64,000 nt of DNA from Mycobacterium numidiamassiliense (GCF_900157365.1 NZ_FUEZ01000004.1:310001-374000); one strand, 5' to 3'; shown: positions 26,476 to 35,460, counted from the first letter of the stretch. Notes: generated from the sequence alone by a model not told the origin. Made by a program: numbers and translations.

Positions 26476-26564
26476 CGCCGGGCTGGCAAGGTGTCGTGGG
26501 CCTCCTCATGCGAGGCTTAGTGCAGCTAACCGATGCCGCACCTGCCATATGAGGGGACACCGAT

Positions 26565-27173
26565 ATGCAACTGGTTCTGGTCCGCCATGCGTTGCCGCTG
26601 CGCAGCGAAGCAGGCCAGGGTTCCGACCCGGACCTCTCGGAGGAAGGGCGCGCGCAGATCGCACGCCTGCCCGAGGCGCTGGCCAGGTTTCCGATCTCCC
26701 GGGTCGTCAGCAGCCCGCAGCGCCGCGCCATCCAAACCGCGGAGCCGGTCGCCGCGGCGCGAGAGCTCGCCGTCGAGGTGGACGACCGGTTCGCCGAATA
26801 CGATCGCGACCTTCCGGTCTACATCCCAGTCGAGCAGATCCGCGCGGAAAACCCGAAGGAGTGGGAGCGATTGGTCCAAGGGAAGCTGCCCAGTGCGGTC
26901 GACGAACACGCGTTCCGGGCGCGGGTGCTGGCGGCGGTCGACGATCTGGTCGGCTCCGGCGATCCCGACGACACCGTTGCGGTGTTCAGCCATGGCGGGG
27001 TGATCAACCTGCTGCTGCACGAGATTTTGGGCACGGCCCGGCTGTTGTCTTTTCTGGTGGACTACGCATCGGTGACTCTGCTGCGGTACTCGCGCTCCGG
27101 CCAGGCGACGGTGGCGGGTGTCAACGCGGTCGAACACGTGTGGGATCTGTTACCGCGCAACCAGCGATGGTAA
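26565..27173 (+). CDS. Histidine phosphatase superfamily (phosphoglycerate mutase-like) protein
   Basis: The protein has 202 residues, starting M-Q-L-V-L-V-R-H-A-L-P-L. The usual R-H-G motif is R-H-A here, which occurs in the SixA/PhoE-type branch. The second histidine is in V-F-S-H-G-G-V, and the arginine is in S-S-P-Q-R-R-A-I-Q-T-A. It should act as a phosphatase on a small phospho-compound. It is followed 9 bp later by an APH-type kinase, so kinase and phosphatase are expressed together. Confidence 0.88.
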   Translation: MQLVLVRHALPLRSEAGQGSDPDLSEEGRAQIARLPEALARFPISRVVSSPQRRAIQTAEPVAAARELAVEVDDRFAEYDRDLPVYIPVEQIRAENPKEWERLVQGKLPSAVDEHAFRARVLAAVDDLVGSGDPDDTVAVFSHGGVINLLLHEILGTARLLSFLVDYASVTLLRYSRSGQATVAGVNAVEHVWDLLPRNQRW

Positions 27174-27182
27174 ACAAGTTCG

Positions 27183-28232
27183 GTGACTTCGGCTGACCGA
27201 CTCGACGGGCTGGACCTGCCCGCGCTGGACCGGTATCTGCGTTCGCTCGGCATCGACCGCGATGGCGAGCTACGGGCGGAGTTCATCTCCGGCGGCCGCT
27301 CCAATCTGACGTTCCGGATGTATGACGACAAGACGAGCTGGCTGATTCGGCGCCCGCCGCTACACGGGCTGACGCCTTCGGCGCACGACATGGCCCGCGA
27401 GTACAAGGTGGTGGCCGCGCTGCAGGGCACACCCGTTCCGGTCGCCCGCACGATCGCTTTGTGCGAGGACGACGCCGTGCTGGGTGCGCCGTTTCAGATC
27501 GTGGAATTCGTTGCCGGGCAGGTGGTGCGCCGCCGCGCCCAACTCGAGGCGTTCAACCACACCGTCATCGACAAATGCGTTGACGCGTTGATCCGGGTGC
27601 TCGTCGACTTGCATAGTGTCGACCCAAATGCGGTCGGCCTGGCCGATTTCGGCAAGCCCAGCGGCTACCTGGAACGCCAGGTGCGCCGGTGGGGTTCGCA
27701 GTGGGAGTTGGTGCGGCTGCCCGACGACCATCGCGACGCTGACGTCGAACGGTTGCATTCCGGTCTGCAGCAAGCCATTCCGCAGCAGAGCCGAACCTCG
27801 ATCGTGCACGGAGACTACCGGATCGACAACACCATCCTGGACGCCGACGACCCGACCCGGGTGCGCGCCGTGGTGGACTGGGAGCTGTCCACCCTGGGAG
27901 ATCCGCTGTCCGACACGGCCCTGATGTGTGTGTACCGCGATCCCGCGCTGGATCTCATCGTCAATGCGCAAGCCGCCTGGACGTCGCCGCTGCTGCCGAC
28001 GGCCGACGAATTGGCCGACCGGTACTCGCTGGTTTCCGGGTTACCGCTGGAGCACTGGGAGTTCTACATGGCGCTGGCGTACTTCAAGCTCGCCATCATC
28101 GCTGCCGGCATCGATTTCCGCCGGCGGATGTCGGATCAGGCGCGCGGAAAAGGTGAGTCCGACCACATGCCTGAGGTCGTGGCGCCGCTGATCTCCCGCG
28201 GCCTCGGGGAGCTGGCGAGGCTACCCGACTAG
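27183..28232 (+). CDS. APH-fold phosphotransferase annotated as FadE36 in M. tuberculosis (Rv3761c homologue)
   Basis: The protein has 349 residues from GTG 27183. The catalytic loop H-G-D-Y-R-I-D-N is at 209-216, the metal motif is V-V-D-W-E-L-S, and G-G-R-S-N-L-T-F is at the nucleotide loop. Despite the old FadE36 label, the sequence is a kinase fold with no acyl-CoA dehydrogenase domain. Substrate is probably an acyl-CoA-linked hydroxyl group, by relation to ACAD10/11 kinase domains. Its stop overlaps the stop of the convergent LapA-like gene in CTAG. Confidence 0.87.
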   Translation: MTSADRLDGLDLPALDRYLRSLGIDRDGELRAEFISGGRSNLTFRMYDDKTSWLIRRPPLHGLTPSAHDMAREYKVVAALQGTPVPVARTIALCEDDAVLGAPFQIVEFVAGQVVRRRAQLEAFNHTVIDKCVDALIRVLVDLHSVDPNAVGLADFGKPSGYLERQVRRWGSQWELVRLPDDHRDADVERLHSGLQQAIPQQSRTSIVHGDYRIDNTILDADDPTRVRAVVDWELSTLGDPLSDTALMCVYRDPALDLIVNAQAAWTSPLLPTADELADRYSLVSGLPLEHWEFYMALAYFKLAIIAAGIDFRRRMSDQARGKGESDHMPEVVAPLISRGLGELARLPD

Positions 28233-28594
28233 ACGGTCCCGTTGATCCCGGGTTGCAGGTCGTTAGCCGCTGCGAAGTGCTTCTTCGCCGCGCGGCGCAG
28301 CTGAATGATTCGCGCGGAGCCGACCGCCACGGTGAGCAGTCCGCCCCCCACTGCCGCCAGCAGAAAGGAGACGCCGAGCGGCAGGCTCCAGTGCCACCCC
28401 AAGAACTGGAACGGCGTCGAGGCCGTGTTCTGGGCTATGAAGACCAGCAGCAAGATCAAGGTCAGGAAGCCGCCGATCAGTGCCGACCACAAGGCGGCCG
28501 CGCGGGTGAACTTGACTGCCTTCTCTCCGGGTGCCGGGCCGACGGGTGGAGTCGGCGCGGGCGGGATAGGTGAGTCAGGTGGGTTGCTGCTCAT
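28229..28594 (-). CDS. LapA-domain (DUF1049) membrane protein, Rv3760 homologue
   Basis: The protein has 121 residues. A Pro-rich N-terminal tail of about 30 residues precedes two membrane helices: about 33-52 (A-L-I-G-G-F-L-T-L-I-L-L-L-V-F-I-A-Q-N) and about 70-90. F-I-A-Q-N and the following P-L-G-V-S-F-L-L-A-A-V-G-G-G match the LapA/DUF1049 pattern. A basic C-terminal helix (I-I-Q-L-R-R-A-A-K-K) follows. In other bacteria LapA assists envelope assembly; the mycobacterial role is unknown. Confidence 0.78.
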   Translation of the reverse strand: MSSNPPDSPIPPAPTPPVGPAPGEKAVKFTRAAALWSALIGGFLTLILLLVFIAQNTASTPFQFLGWHWSLPLGVSFLLAAVGGGLLTVAVGSARIIQLRRAAKKHFAAANDLQPGINGTV

Positions 28595-28705
28595 GTACTT
28601 ATCTTTGCCCTATCTGCGGCAGAAAGAAACCGACAACGCCGGAATGCCCGCCACGGTTGTGCGACGTCGCAGCGGCCGGATGATTCTGACGTTAGGGTCG
28701 GCGGT

Positions 28706-29653
28706 ATGAGGATGCTGCGGCGCGTGCATATCGCGATCGTCCCCGCAGCAGCGTGGTTGGCGTCGGTCGGCCTGCTTGCGGCCTGCAGTAACTCCGATCC
28801 GCTGGGGCCCGAAATCCGCAGCCTGAAATCCATCGTGGTGGGATCCGCCGACTTTCCGGAATCCCAGATCGTGGCCGAGATTTACGCACAGGCGTTGCAG
28901 GTGAATGGGTTTGATGTCGGGCGGCGGATGGGAATAGGCAGCCGCGAGACGTATATCCCGGCGCTGAAAGATCATTCCGTGGATTTGGTGCCCGAATACA
29001 TCGGTAACCTGCTGCAGTACTTCGAGCCCAACTCGACCGCAACCATGCTCGATGCCGTGGAATTGGAGCTCTACAAGCGCCTGCCCGGCGACCTTTCGCT
29101 CCTCACGCCCTCGCCGGCCTCCGACACCGACACGGTCACCGTCACGGGTTCGACCGCCGCGGCATGGCACCTGAAAACCATCGGCGATTTGGCGGCACAT
29201 TCGTCGGACGTCAAATTCGGAGCACCTTCGGATTTCCTGGCTCGTCCTTCCGGGTTGCCCGGCCTCAAGCAGAAATACGGGCTGACCATCAGCCCGGGTA
29301 ATTACGTTGCCATCGAAGATGGCGGCGGTGCCGTGACGGTGCGCGCGCTGGTTGAAGGAAAGGTGAACGCGGCCAACATCTTCAGCACGTCACCGTTGAT
29401 TCCGCAGGATCACCTGGTGGTACTCGAGGATCCGGAGCACAACTTCCTGGCGGGCAACATTGTGCCGCTGGTGAATTCGCAGAAGAAATCCGACCATCTC
29501 AACGATGTGCTGGACGCGGTGTCAGCGAAGCTGACCTCTGCGGGGTTGGCCACCCTCAACGCCGCGGTGGCAGGCAACTCGGGCATAGACCCGGGCCAGG
29601 TCGCACGGAACTGGCTGCGGGACAATGGCTTCGACCATTCGCTCGCACCGTGA
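28706..29653 (+). CDS. proX: Osmolyte (glycine betaine/carnitine/choline) ABC transporter substrate-binding lipoprotein ProX
   Basis: The protein has 315 residues, the same length as M. tuberculosis ProX (Rv3759c). The lipoprotein signal has lipobox G-L-L-A-A-C, with C27 as the lipidated residue. The OpuAC-type binding domain follows (I-V-V-G-S-A-D-F-P-E-S-Q-I-V-A-E-I-Y-A and P-E-Y-I-G-N). It binds compatible solutes or polyphenol-like ligands outside the membrane. First gene of a four-gene operon; its stop overlaps the proV start (GTGA). Confidence 0.92.
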   Translation: MRMLRRVHIAIVPAAAWLASVGLLAACSNSDPLGPEIRSLKSIVVGSADFPESQIVAEIYAQALQVNGFDVGRRMGIGSRETYIPALKDHSVDLVPEYIGNLLQYFEPNSTATMLDAVELELYKRLPGDLSLLTPSPASDTDTVTVTGSTAAAWHLKTIGDLAAHSSDVKFGAPSDFLARPSGLPGLKQKYGLTISPGNYVAIEDGGGAVTVRALVEGKVNAANIFSTSPLIPQDHLVVLEDPEHNFLAGNIVPLVNSQKKSDHLNDVLDAVSAKLTSAGLATLNAAVAGNSGIDPGQVARNWLRDNGFDHSLAP

Positions 29654-30753
29654 TCAGCTTCGAGAACGTCAGCAAGGTCTTCGCGGGCGGTAACACCGCC
29701 GTCGATCAGCTGAGCCTCGAGGTTCCCGACGGCAGATTGACCGTTTTCGTCGGCTCTTCTGGCAGCGGCAAGAGCACTGCGCTGCGGATGATCAATCGCA
29801 TGGTCGAGCCGACGTCGGGCACCATCAGGGTGGACGGGGCGGACGTCGCGGGCGTCGACCCGGTGAAGCTTCGTCTCGGAATCGGTTATGTCATCCAGAA
29901 TGCGGGGCTGATGCCGCATCAGCGGGTGATCGACAACGTCGCGACCGTGCCGGTGCTCAAGGGCGAGCCGCGGCGGGCCGCCCGCAAGGCTGCCTACGAG
30001 GTGCTCGAACGCGTCGGGCTGGACGCCAAGCTGGCGACCCGATATCCGGCGCAGCTCTCCGGCGGCGAACAACAACGCGTCGGCGTGGCGCGCGCGTTGG
30101 CCGCCGATCCGCCCATCCTGCTGATGGATGAACCGTTCTCGGCCATCGATCCCGTCGTCCGGCACGAGTTGCAGAACGAAATACTGCGCCTGCAAAGCGA
30201 ATTGCAGAAAACCATTGTGTTCGTCACGCACGACATCGATGAGGCACTCAAACTCGCCGACCAAGTGGCGGTCTTCGGGCGTGGCGGAGTGCTGCAGCAA
30301 TACGACGAACCCGCACACTTGCTGTCCCGGCCGGCCAACAATTTCGTGGCCAGGTTCATCGGGCTTGGCCGCGGCTATCGCTGGCTGCAGCTCATTGACG
30401 CATCCGCACTGCCAATGCACGACATCGAGCGGATCTCGTTGAGCACCTTGACCGATGGCTCGGCGATATGTGCCGCGCAGGCCTGGGCTTTGGTCGTCGA
30501 CGACGAAGGCGTGCCGCTGGGCTGGATCGACTCCGACGGCGTGCGACGCTATCGAGGTGGGGCGCCGTTGTCCGACAGCATCAGCACCGTCGGCTCGCAG
30601 CTGCGTCCGGGCGGTAACCTCAGCCAGGCCCTCGACGCGGCGCTTTCCTCCCCGTCCTTCGTGGGAATCGCCGTCGATCGCGACGGCAAGGTCATCGGTG
30701 GAGTATTGGCTGACGACGTTTTGGCCGCGGTGCAATCCCAGCGTAGGGACTGA
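29650..30753 (+). CDS. proV: Osmolyte ABC transporter ATP-binding protein ProV
   Basis: The protein has 367 residues from GTG 29650. Walker A is G-S-S-G-S-G-K-S-T, the signature is L-S-G-G-E-Q-Q-R, Walker B is I-L-L-M-D-E-P-F-S-A-I-D, and the switch His is in V-T-H-D-I-D-E. The C-terminal about 120 residues (from W-A-L-V-V-D-D-E-G-V-P-L-G) form a degenerate CBS-type regulatory region, as in OpuA/ProV. It energises uptake of compatible solutes. Confidence 0.93.
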   Translation: MISFENVSKVFAGGNTAVDQLSLEVPDGRLTVFVGSSGSGKSTALRMINRMVEPTSGTIRVDGADVAGVDPVKLRLGIGYVIQNAGLMPHQRVIDNVATVPVLKGEPRRAARKAAYEVLERVGLDAKLATRYPAQLSGGEQQRVGVARALAADPPILLMDEPFSAIDPVVRHELQNEILRLQSELQKTIVFVTHDIDEALKLADQVAVFGRGGVLQQYDEPAHLLSRPANNFVARFIGLGRGYRWLQLIDASALPMHDIERISLSTLTDGSAICAAQAWALVVDDEGVPLGWIDSDGVRRYRGGAPLSDSISTVGSQLRPGGNLSQALDAALSSPSFVGIAVDRDGKVIGGVLADDVLAAVQSQRRD

Positions 30754-30755
30754 GC

Positions 30756-31445
30756 ATGCAATACCTGCTTGCTCATCTCTCCGACGCCTGGAGCCTGACC
30801 CTGGTGCATCTGCGGCTTGCGCTGCTGCCGGTACTGATCGGTCTGGCGATCGCGGTGCCGCTGGGGGTACTGGTGCAGCGCGCGCCGATTGCCCGGCGGC
30901 TGACGACCGCGGCCGCCAGCATCGTGTTCACGATCCCGTCGCTGGCATTGTTCGTGGCCTTGCCGACGATCATCGGAACCCGAATCCTTGACGAGGCCAA
31001 CGTGATTGTCGCGCTGACCGCCTACACCGCCGCGCTGTTGGTGCGAGCAGTGCTCGAGGCGCTCGACGCTGTTCCGGTGCACGTGCGCGATGCCGCGATC
31101 GCGGTCGGTTACCCGGTGATCAAACGAAAGTTGAAAGTCGAGCTGCCGCTGTCAATTCCGGTACTGGTCGCGGGCTTGCGCGTTGTCGTCGTGACCAATA
31201 TCGCCATGGTGGCGGTGGGATCGGTCATCGGCATCGGCGGGCTGGGCTCCTGGTTCACCATGGGCTACCAAACCAACAAGAGCGACCAGATCCTGGCCGG
31301 GATCATCGTCTTGCTCGTGCTCGCCGGCGTCATCGACATGCTGATCGTTGTCCTCGGGCGACTGGCCACGCCCTGGGAACACGCGGGGCGTAGGGCCAGC
31401 CGGCGCCGCTCGATCGCGTCCCCGGTGGTGGGTGGCGCCCGATGA
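30756..31445 (+). CDS. proW: Osmolyte ABC transporter permease ProW
   Basis: The protein has 229 residues, matching Rv3757c. It has five to six membrane helices and the inner-membrane permease loop G-Y-P-V-I-K-R-K-L-K-V-E-L-P-L-S-I-P-V-L, which couples to ProV. It starts 2 bp after proV and overlaps proZ by ATGA. Confidence 0.92.
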   Translation: MQYLLAHLSDAWSLTLVHLRLALLPVLIGLAIAVPLGVLVQRAPIARRLTTAAASIVFTIPSLALFVALPTIIGTRILDEANVIVALTAYTAALLVRAVLEALDAVPVHVRDAAIAVGYPVIKRKLKVELPLSIPVLVAGLRVVVVTNIAMVAVGSVIGIGGLGSWFTMGYQTNKSDQILAGIIVLLVLAGVIDMLIVVLGRLATPWEHAGRRASRRRSIASPVVGGAR

Positions 31446-32188
31446 ACTTCGTCCAACAGGCGGTTGCTTATCTGCTGACCGCCGACAACTGGACCGGCCC
31501 GGTCGGGCTCGCGACGCGCATCGCCGAACACCTGGAGTACACCGCGCTGGCGGTGGGCGCCTCGGCACTGATCGCCGTCCCGATCGGAATGTTGATCGGG
31601 CATACCGGCCGCGGCACTTTCCTGGTGGTGGGCATGGTCAACGGCCTGCGCGCGCTGCCCACGCTGGGCGTGCTGTTGCTGGGGGTCCTGGTCTTCGGGC
31701 TGGGCCTGGGGCCGCCACTGGTTGCCTTGATGCTGCTGGGCATTCCCTCGTTGCTGGCCGGCACCTACGCGGGGATCGCCAGCGTGGAGCCGACGGTGGT
31801 CGACGCCGCCCGTGCAATGGGCATGACGGAGGCCCAGGTGCTGTTGCGCGTCGAGGTGCCCAATGCGATGCCGTTGATCCTGGGCGGGCTGCGCAACGCG
31901 ACGCTGCAGGTGGTGGCCACCGCGACGGTCGCCGCGTATGCCAGCCTGGGCGGGCTGGGCCGATACCTGATCTCCGGTATCAAGATGCGCGAATTCGAAC
32001 TCGCGCTGGTCGGCGCGGTGATGGTGGCCGCGTTGGCGCTGGTTCTCGACGGCCTGCTGGCGTTCGCGGTCTGGCTTTCCGTGCCGGGCACCGGGCGGCC
32101 GCGCTGGCCGGGCCGGCCACGAAGCCGCGTGACGCAGGCCGCAGTTCCCGACAAAGCTGACGTCCCCGGTGGACACGTCTTACGGTAG
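31442..32188 (+). CDS. proZ: Osmolyte ABC transporter permease ProZ
   Basis: The protein has 248 residues and the same permease fold as ProW, with coupling loop A-M-G-M-T-E-A-Q-V-L-L-R-V-E-V-P-N-A-M-P-L-I-L-G-G. It forms the heteromeric channel with ProW. It ends with a short basic tail rich in Pro and Arg (R-P-R-W-P-G-R-P-R-S). Confidence 0.92.
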   Translation: MNFVQQAVAYLLTADNWTGPVGLATRIAEHLEYTALAVGASALIAVPIGMLIGHTGRGTFLVVGMVNGLRALPTLGVLLLGVLVFGLGLGPPLVALMLLGIPSLLAGTYAGIASVEPTVVDAARAMGMTEAQVLLRVEVPNAMPLILGGLRNATLQVVATATVAAYASLGGLGRYLISGIKMREFELALVGAVMVAALALVLDGLLAFAVWLSVPGTGRPRWPGRPRSRVTQAAVPDKADVPGGHVLR

Positions 32189-32192
32189 GAGG

Positions 32193-32789
32193 GTGACAGC
32201 CCCTTCTCATCCGACCCCGCCCGTTTGGTCGGCCATGTTGACCTGGCGTGCACCGGATATCTCCCGCATGGAATCGGTGCGAGTTCAGTTGTCCGGCAAG
32301 CGTATTCGAGCCAACGGCCGCATCGTGGCCGCGGCTACCGACGGCAATCCCGCGTTTGGCGCCTACTACGAACTGCAGACTGACGAGAGCGGAGCCACGA
32401 AGAGGTTCGGTCTGACGGTGACCCTGGCCGAGCGGGAACGCCAGCTGGCCATTGCCCGTGACGAAGAGAACATGTGGTTGATCACCGACCACCAGGGGGA
32501 GCGGCGCGCCGGATTCGACGGGGCACTTGACGTCGACGTGGTGTTCAGCCCGTTCTTCAATGCGCTGCCCATTCGACGGCTCGGATTACACGAAAATGTC
32601 GACTCCATCGCGTTGCCGATGGTCTACGTGAACGTGCCCGATATGTCCGTTAACGCGGCGATCGTGAACTACACCAGCGCCGGCGGCCTCGACGGTATCA
32701 AGCTGCACTCACCGGTCGCCGACACCTCCGTGAGCGTCGACGCCGACGGGTTCATCGTGGACTATCCCGGATTGGCAGAGCGGATCTGA
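32193..32789 (+). CDS. Putative glycolipid-binding protein (PF06475 family, Rv3755c homologue)
   Basis: The protein has 198 residues from GTG 32193, with AGGAGG immediately upstream; Rv3755c has 199. Motifs of the putative glycolipid-binding family are present: an early [18 protein letters not shown], and the [18 protein letters not shown] block. The family fold was defined structurally in a Pseudomonas protein; the ligand is unproven. Its 3' end overlaps tyrA by 38 bp, tail to tail. Confidence 0.8.
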   Translation: MTAPSHPTPPVWSAMLTWRAPDISRMESVRVQLSGKRIRANGRIVAAATDGNPAFGAYYELQTDESGATKRFGLTVTLAERERQLAIARDEENMWLITDHQGERRAGFDGALDVDVVFSPFFNALPIRRLGLHENVDSIALPMVYVNVPDMSVNAAIVNYTSAGGLDGIKLHSPVADTSVSVDADGFIVDYPGLAERI

Positions 32790-33723
32790 TCACTCCGCCG
32801 GCTCGGCCCGCGGCGGCCAGCTCCTCGCGCCAATGTTCTGTACCGATGACGACATGGAAGATGTCGGAGCGCGGGAAGCGGTCGTAGCGAATTCGGGCGG
32901 CATGGCCCGCATCGACCAGCTCGGCCACGGAGTTATCCCAGTCCAGCGAGTCGCGGGCCCGGCTCAGCAGGTCGATGATCCGGTCGACCGCCGGCAGCAG
33001 CTGGGCGGCATTGGCTTCACACATCGCGCGGACCAGATCCGGCGGACTACCCGCAACCCGGGTGCCGTCGCGGAACGAGCCGGCGGCCAGCGCGAAGGCC
33101 AGCGGGACTTCGGCGGCCGTGACCGCGAGGGCCTCGGCGAGCAGGTGCGGCAGATGTGAGATGGCGGCAGCGGCAGCATCGTGCTCGTCAGACCTGGCCG
33201 GCACTACCGCCGCACCGCAGTCCAGCGCCAACGTCATGACCATCCACCACACCACCGGGTCCACGTGGTCATCGACGCTGATCACCCACGGGGCCGCGGT
33301 GAACAAACCCGCGTGCCCGGCGGCCCATCCGGAGTTTTCCGTGCCCGTCATCGGGTGACCGCCGACGAAGCGCTCCTGCAGGCCGGCCGCGGCGACCTCG
33401 TCGAGTACGGCGGATTTGACGCTGGTGACGTCGGTCAGCGGACACTTGGGTGCCAACTCGCCGATGTGTGCGAGCATGCCCGGCAGCGCCGGCATCGGCA
33501 CGGCCAGCACTATCAACGCGCTGGTATCCGCGGCGCGGGTCAGCGCGTCGGTGAGGTCGGTGGTGGCGTCGAAGCCGTCGGCGATGGCGCCCTGAGCGCC
33601 CTCCACCGAGCGGTTGTAGCCGAACACGTCACGGCCCTGGGCCGCGATCGCCCGCATGACAGAGCCGCCGATGAGTCCCAGACCGAGTACGCACACCGGT
33701 GTTCTCGCCGCCGTCGCAGCCAC
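32752..33723 (-). CDS. tyrA: Prephenate dehydrogenase TyrA (Rv3754 homologue)
   Basis: The protein has 323 residues from GTG 33723. The dinucleotide motif is L-G-L-G-L-I-G-G-S (about 14-22). It also has D-V-T-S-V-K, and G-G-H-P-M-T-G-T-E, which contains the catalytic-site histidine. It oxidises prephenate to 4-hydroxyphenylpyruvate in tyrosine synthesis, upstream of an aromatic aminotransferase such as HisC2. It overlaps the convergent Rv3755c homologue. No ACT domain is seen. Confidence 0.92.
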   Translation of the reverse strand: MAATAARTPVCVLGLGLIGGSVMRAIAAQGRDVFGYNRSVEGAQGAIADGFDATTDLTDALTRAADTSALIVLAVPMPALPGMLAHIGELAPKCPLTDVTSVKSAVLDEVAAAGLQERFVGGHPMTGTENSGWAAGHAGLFTAAPWVISVDDHVDPVVWWMVMTLALDCGAAVVPARSDEHDAAAAAISHLPHLLAEALAVTAAEVPLAFALAAGSFRDGTRVAGSPPDLVRAMCEANAAQLLPAVDRIIDLLSRARDSLDWDNSVAELVDAGHAARIRYDRFPRSDIFHVVIGTEHWREELAAAGRAGGVIRSALPIRDSPR

Positions 33724-33826
33724 AGTCCAAGGTTGGCACAGTTCGGCCGAATACGGTGCGCTCAGGTGGCTCGCCGGTCCGGCTTATCTGGTCAAGGGAG
33801 CTGGTCAGCGACTAGCGTAGGCGCCC

Positions 33827-34348
33827 ATGGGACCACAACGGGCCTCGGCGAAGGGCCCGGCCGCGGACACACCGGACGGTTTTGGCGTCGCCGTCGTTCG
33901 AGAAGAAGGCCAATGGCGCTGCTCGGTGATGGCACCCAAGTCGCTGATCAGTCTGGCTGCCGCCGAAACAGAGCTGCGCGAGCTGCGCAGCGCCGGGGCG
34001 GTCTTCGGACTCCTCGACGTCGATGACGAATTCTTCGTCATCGTGCGTCCCGCGCCGTCGGGGACCCGGCTGCTGCTGTCGGACGCGACGGCCGCGCTGG
34101 ACTACGACATCGCCGCCGAGGTATTGGACAACCTGGATGCTGACCTCGATCCCGACGATCTCGAGGACGCGGAGCCGTTCGAGGAGGGCGACCTCGGGTT
34201 GCTGTCCGACATCGGGTTACCGGAAGCGGTACTGGGCGTCATCCTCGACGAGACGGACCTCTACGCCGACGAGCAGCTTGGCCGCATCGCCCGGGAAATG
34301 GGCTTCGCCGAGCAGTTGTCGGCGGTGATCGACAACCTCGGTCGGTGA
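33827..34348 (+). CDS. tRNA adenosine deaminase-associated protein (Rv3753c homologue)
   Basis: The protein has 173 residues and a very acidic second half (D-L-D-P-D-D-L-E-D-A-E-P-F-E-E-G-D). It matches the actinobacterial family that is always encoded next to tadA. It starts M-G-P-Q-R-A with a disordered leader, then an alpha/beta region F-G-V-A-V-V-R-E-E-G-Q-W. It lies 53 bp before tadA on the same strand. Role unknown; probably a TadA partner, by gene neighbourhood. Confidence 0.85.
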   Translation: MGPQRASAKGPAADTPDGFGVAVVREEGQWRCSVMAPKSLISLAAAETELRELRSAGAVFGLLDVDDEFFVIVRPAPSGTRLLLSDATAALDYDIAAEVLDNLDADLDPDDLEDAEPFEEGDLGLLSDIGLPEAVLGVILDETDLYADEQLGRIAREMGFAEQLSAVIDNLGR

Positions 34349-34401
34349 CCGCAGGCGCGGCGACGCCGGGCGCAGCGGGTCGCCGCCGTCAGACTGGGTC
34401 G

Positions 34402-34860
34402 GTGACCACCGACGAAGATCTGATTCGTAATGCCTTGGCGGTCGCTGCCACCGCGGGCCCGCGCGACGTGCCGATAGGCGCGGTCGTCGTCGGTCCGGAC
34501 GGGATCGAACTCGCCAGGGCGGCCAATGCCCGTGAGGCCCTTGGTGATCCGACCGCGCACGCCGAGATCTTGGCGATGCGGGCCGCCGCCCGCGTGCTGG
34601 GCGACGGGTGGCGGCTGCAGGGGGCCACGCTGGCCGTCACAGTCGAACCCTGCACGATGTGCGCCGGGGCCCTGGTGTTGGCGCGGGTTGCGCGGCTGGT
34701 GTTCGGCGCCTGGGAACCCAAGACCGGGGCCGTCGGTTCGCTATGGGACGTGGTCCGTGATCGTCGGCTCAATCACCGTCCGGAGGTGCGCGGTGGTGTG
34801 CTGGCGCGGGAGTGTGCCGCGCCGCTGGAGGCCTTCTTCGCCCGCCAGCGATTGGGGTGA
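34402..34860 (+). CDS. tadA: tRNA adenosine-34 deaminase TadA (Rv3752c homologue)
   Basis: The protein has 152 residues from GTG 34402, identical in length to Rv3752c. The cytidine deaminase-fold zinc site is H53-A-E55 plus P-C84-T-M-C87. It converts A34 to inosine in tRNA-Arg(ACG), whose gene is at 8905. It is followed by tRNA-Ser(CGA). Confidence 0.93.
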   Translation: MTTDEDLIRNALAVAATAGPRDVPIGAVVVGPDGIELARAANAREALGDPTAHAEILAMRAAARVLGDGWRLQGATLAVTVEPCTMCAGALVLARVARLVFGAWEPKTGAVGSLWDVVRDRRLNHRPEVRGGVLARECAAPLEAFFARQRLG

Positions 34861-34889
34861 GCGACGGTTCGTTCTGTAAGCTGCTCGGC

Positions 34890-34976
34890 GGTGGCGTGTC
34901 CGAGCGGCCTAAGGAGCACGCCTCGAAAGCGTGTGACGGCTAAAACCGTCCGAGGGTTCAAATCCCTCCGCCACCG
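34890..34976 (+). tRNA. tRNA-Ser (anticodon CGA), island insertion site
   Basis: The acceptor GGTGGCG (34890-34896) pairs with CGCCACC (34969-34975). The anticodon stem CACGC/GCGTG has loop CT-CGA-AA. The class II variable arm is ACGGCTAAAACCGT, the T-loop is TTCAAAT, and CCA is encoded (34977-34979). In M. tuberculosis an integrase remnant (Rv3751) lies next to the equivalent tRNA, and the accessory region here begins at its 3' end. Confidence 0.97.
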
Positions 34977-34979
34977 CCA
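34959..34979 (+). repeat. Candidate attL core (tRNA-Ser 3' end)
   Basis: The last 21 bases of the tRNA, from CAAATCC to the CCA end, recur with 19 identities at 48031-48051, in the same orientation. The two C-to-T differences are at offsets 8 and 17. Such a repeat is what tyrosine-recombinase integration into a tRNA 3' end leaves. Confidence 0.55.
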
Positions 34980-35034
34980 TCTTGGCCGGCCTATTAGCCC
35001 AGTTCACTGGCTATTTAAGGTCTGCTGCGCAGCC

Positions 35035-35199
35035 TCATCGGCATACGGCGACGAGTGCGGGTTTGCCGTCAGGAAAGTTCAGGCACAGCGTGCGGCGGGC
35101 CACACCGCTCAGTTCCAAGATCTCCGAGACGCTCGCGCTGCCCACACCTCGGCGGATGAGCGCAATCGTGTTGTCGATCAAGCGATGTCGGGTAGACAT
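35035..35199 (-). pseudogene. Truncated TetR-family regulator (DNA-binding domain only)
   Basis: The frame ATG 35199 to TGA 35035 encodes 54 residues, starting M-S-T-R-H-R-L-I-D-N-T-I-A-L-I-R-R. It then has S-V-S-E-I-L-E-L-S-G-V-A-R-R-T-L-C-L-N-F-P. This is a complete TetR helix-turn-helix (NemR/YcdC-like), but it stops where the ligand domain of about 140 residues should begin. It is divergent from the tautomerase gene and faces the TAGAC-N6-GTCTA dyad. It is either a remnant or a minimal DNA-binding peptide. Confidence 0.65.
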
Positions 35200-35241
35200 C
35201 GCCGCCTTTCGTCGCTGATTGGCAGATCCGGACCATTGCGC

Positions 35242-35257
35242 TAGACCGATCAGTCTA
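35242..35257. promoter_or_regulatory. TetR-type operator dyad TAGAC-N6-GTCTA
   Basis: TAGAC (35242-35246) and GTCTA (35253-35257) form a perfect inverted repeat with a 6-bp spacer, between the truncated TetR gene and the tautomerase gene. It resembles the NemR box. A second AT-rich patch with ATCGATCGG follows at about 35275-35283. The full-length repressor for it is absent locally. The 260-bp leader up to 35461 holds no other gene that I can support. Confidence 0.5.
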
Positions 35258-35460
35258 CTATTGTCCCCAGGGTAGATCGATCGGTATAGCTGCTCGGCTA
35301 CACGCGCCTCTGGGCCGAAGGTGTTGAAGGAGTAAATGATGCAGCAGCGACAGTCCGGCAGGAATCGGTCCGGCTCGGGCGCGGGCTCGGCGGCGCGCTA
35401 GTTCCGCCGGGAACGCATGGCGGGTCGATACCAAATACTAAATACTAAAGGAGTCCGGCA

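Noticed and set aside
25604..27196. A 530-codon plus-strand open frame
   Set aside because: It runs antisense over the kinase at 25379 and then out of frame over the phosphatase. It has no domain features.
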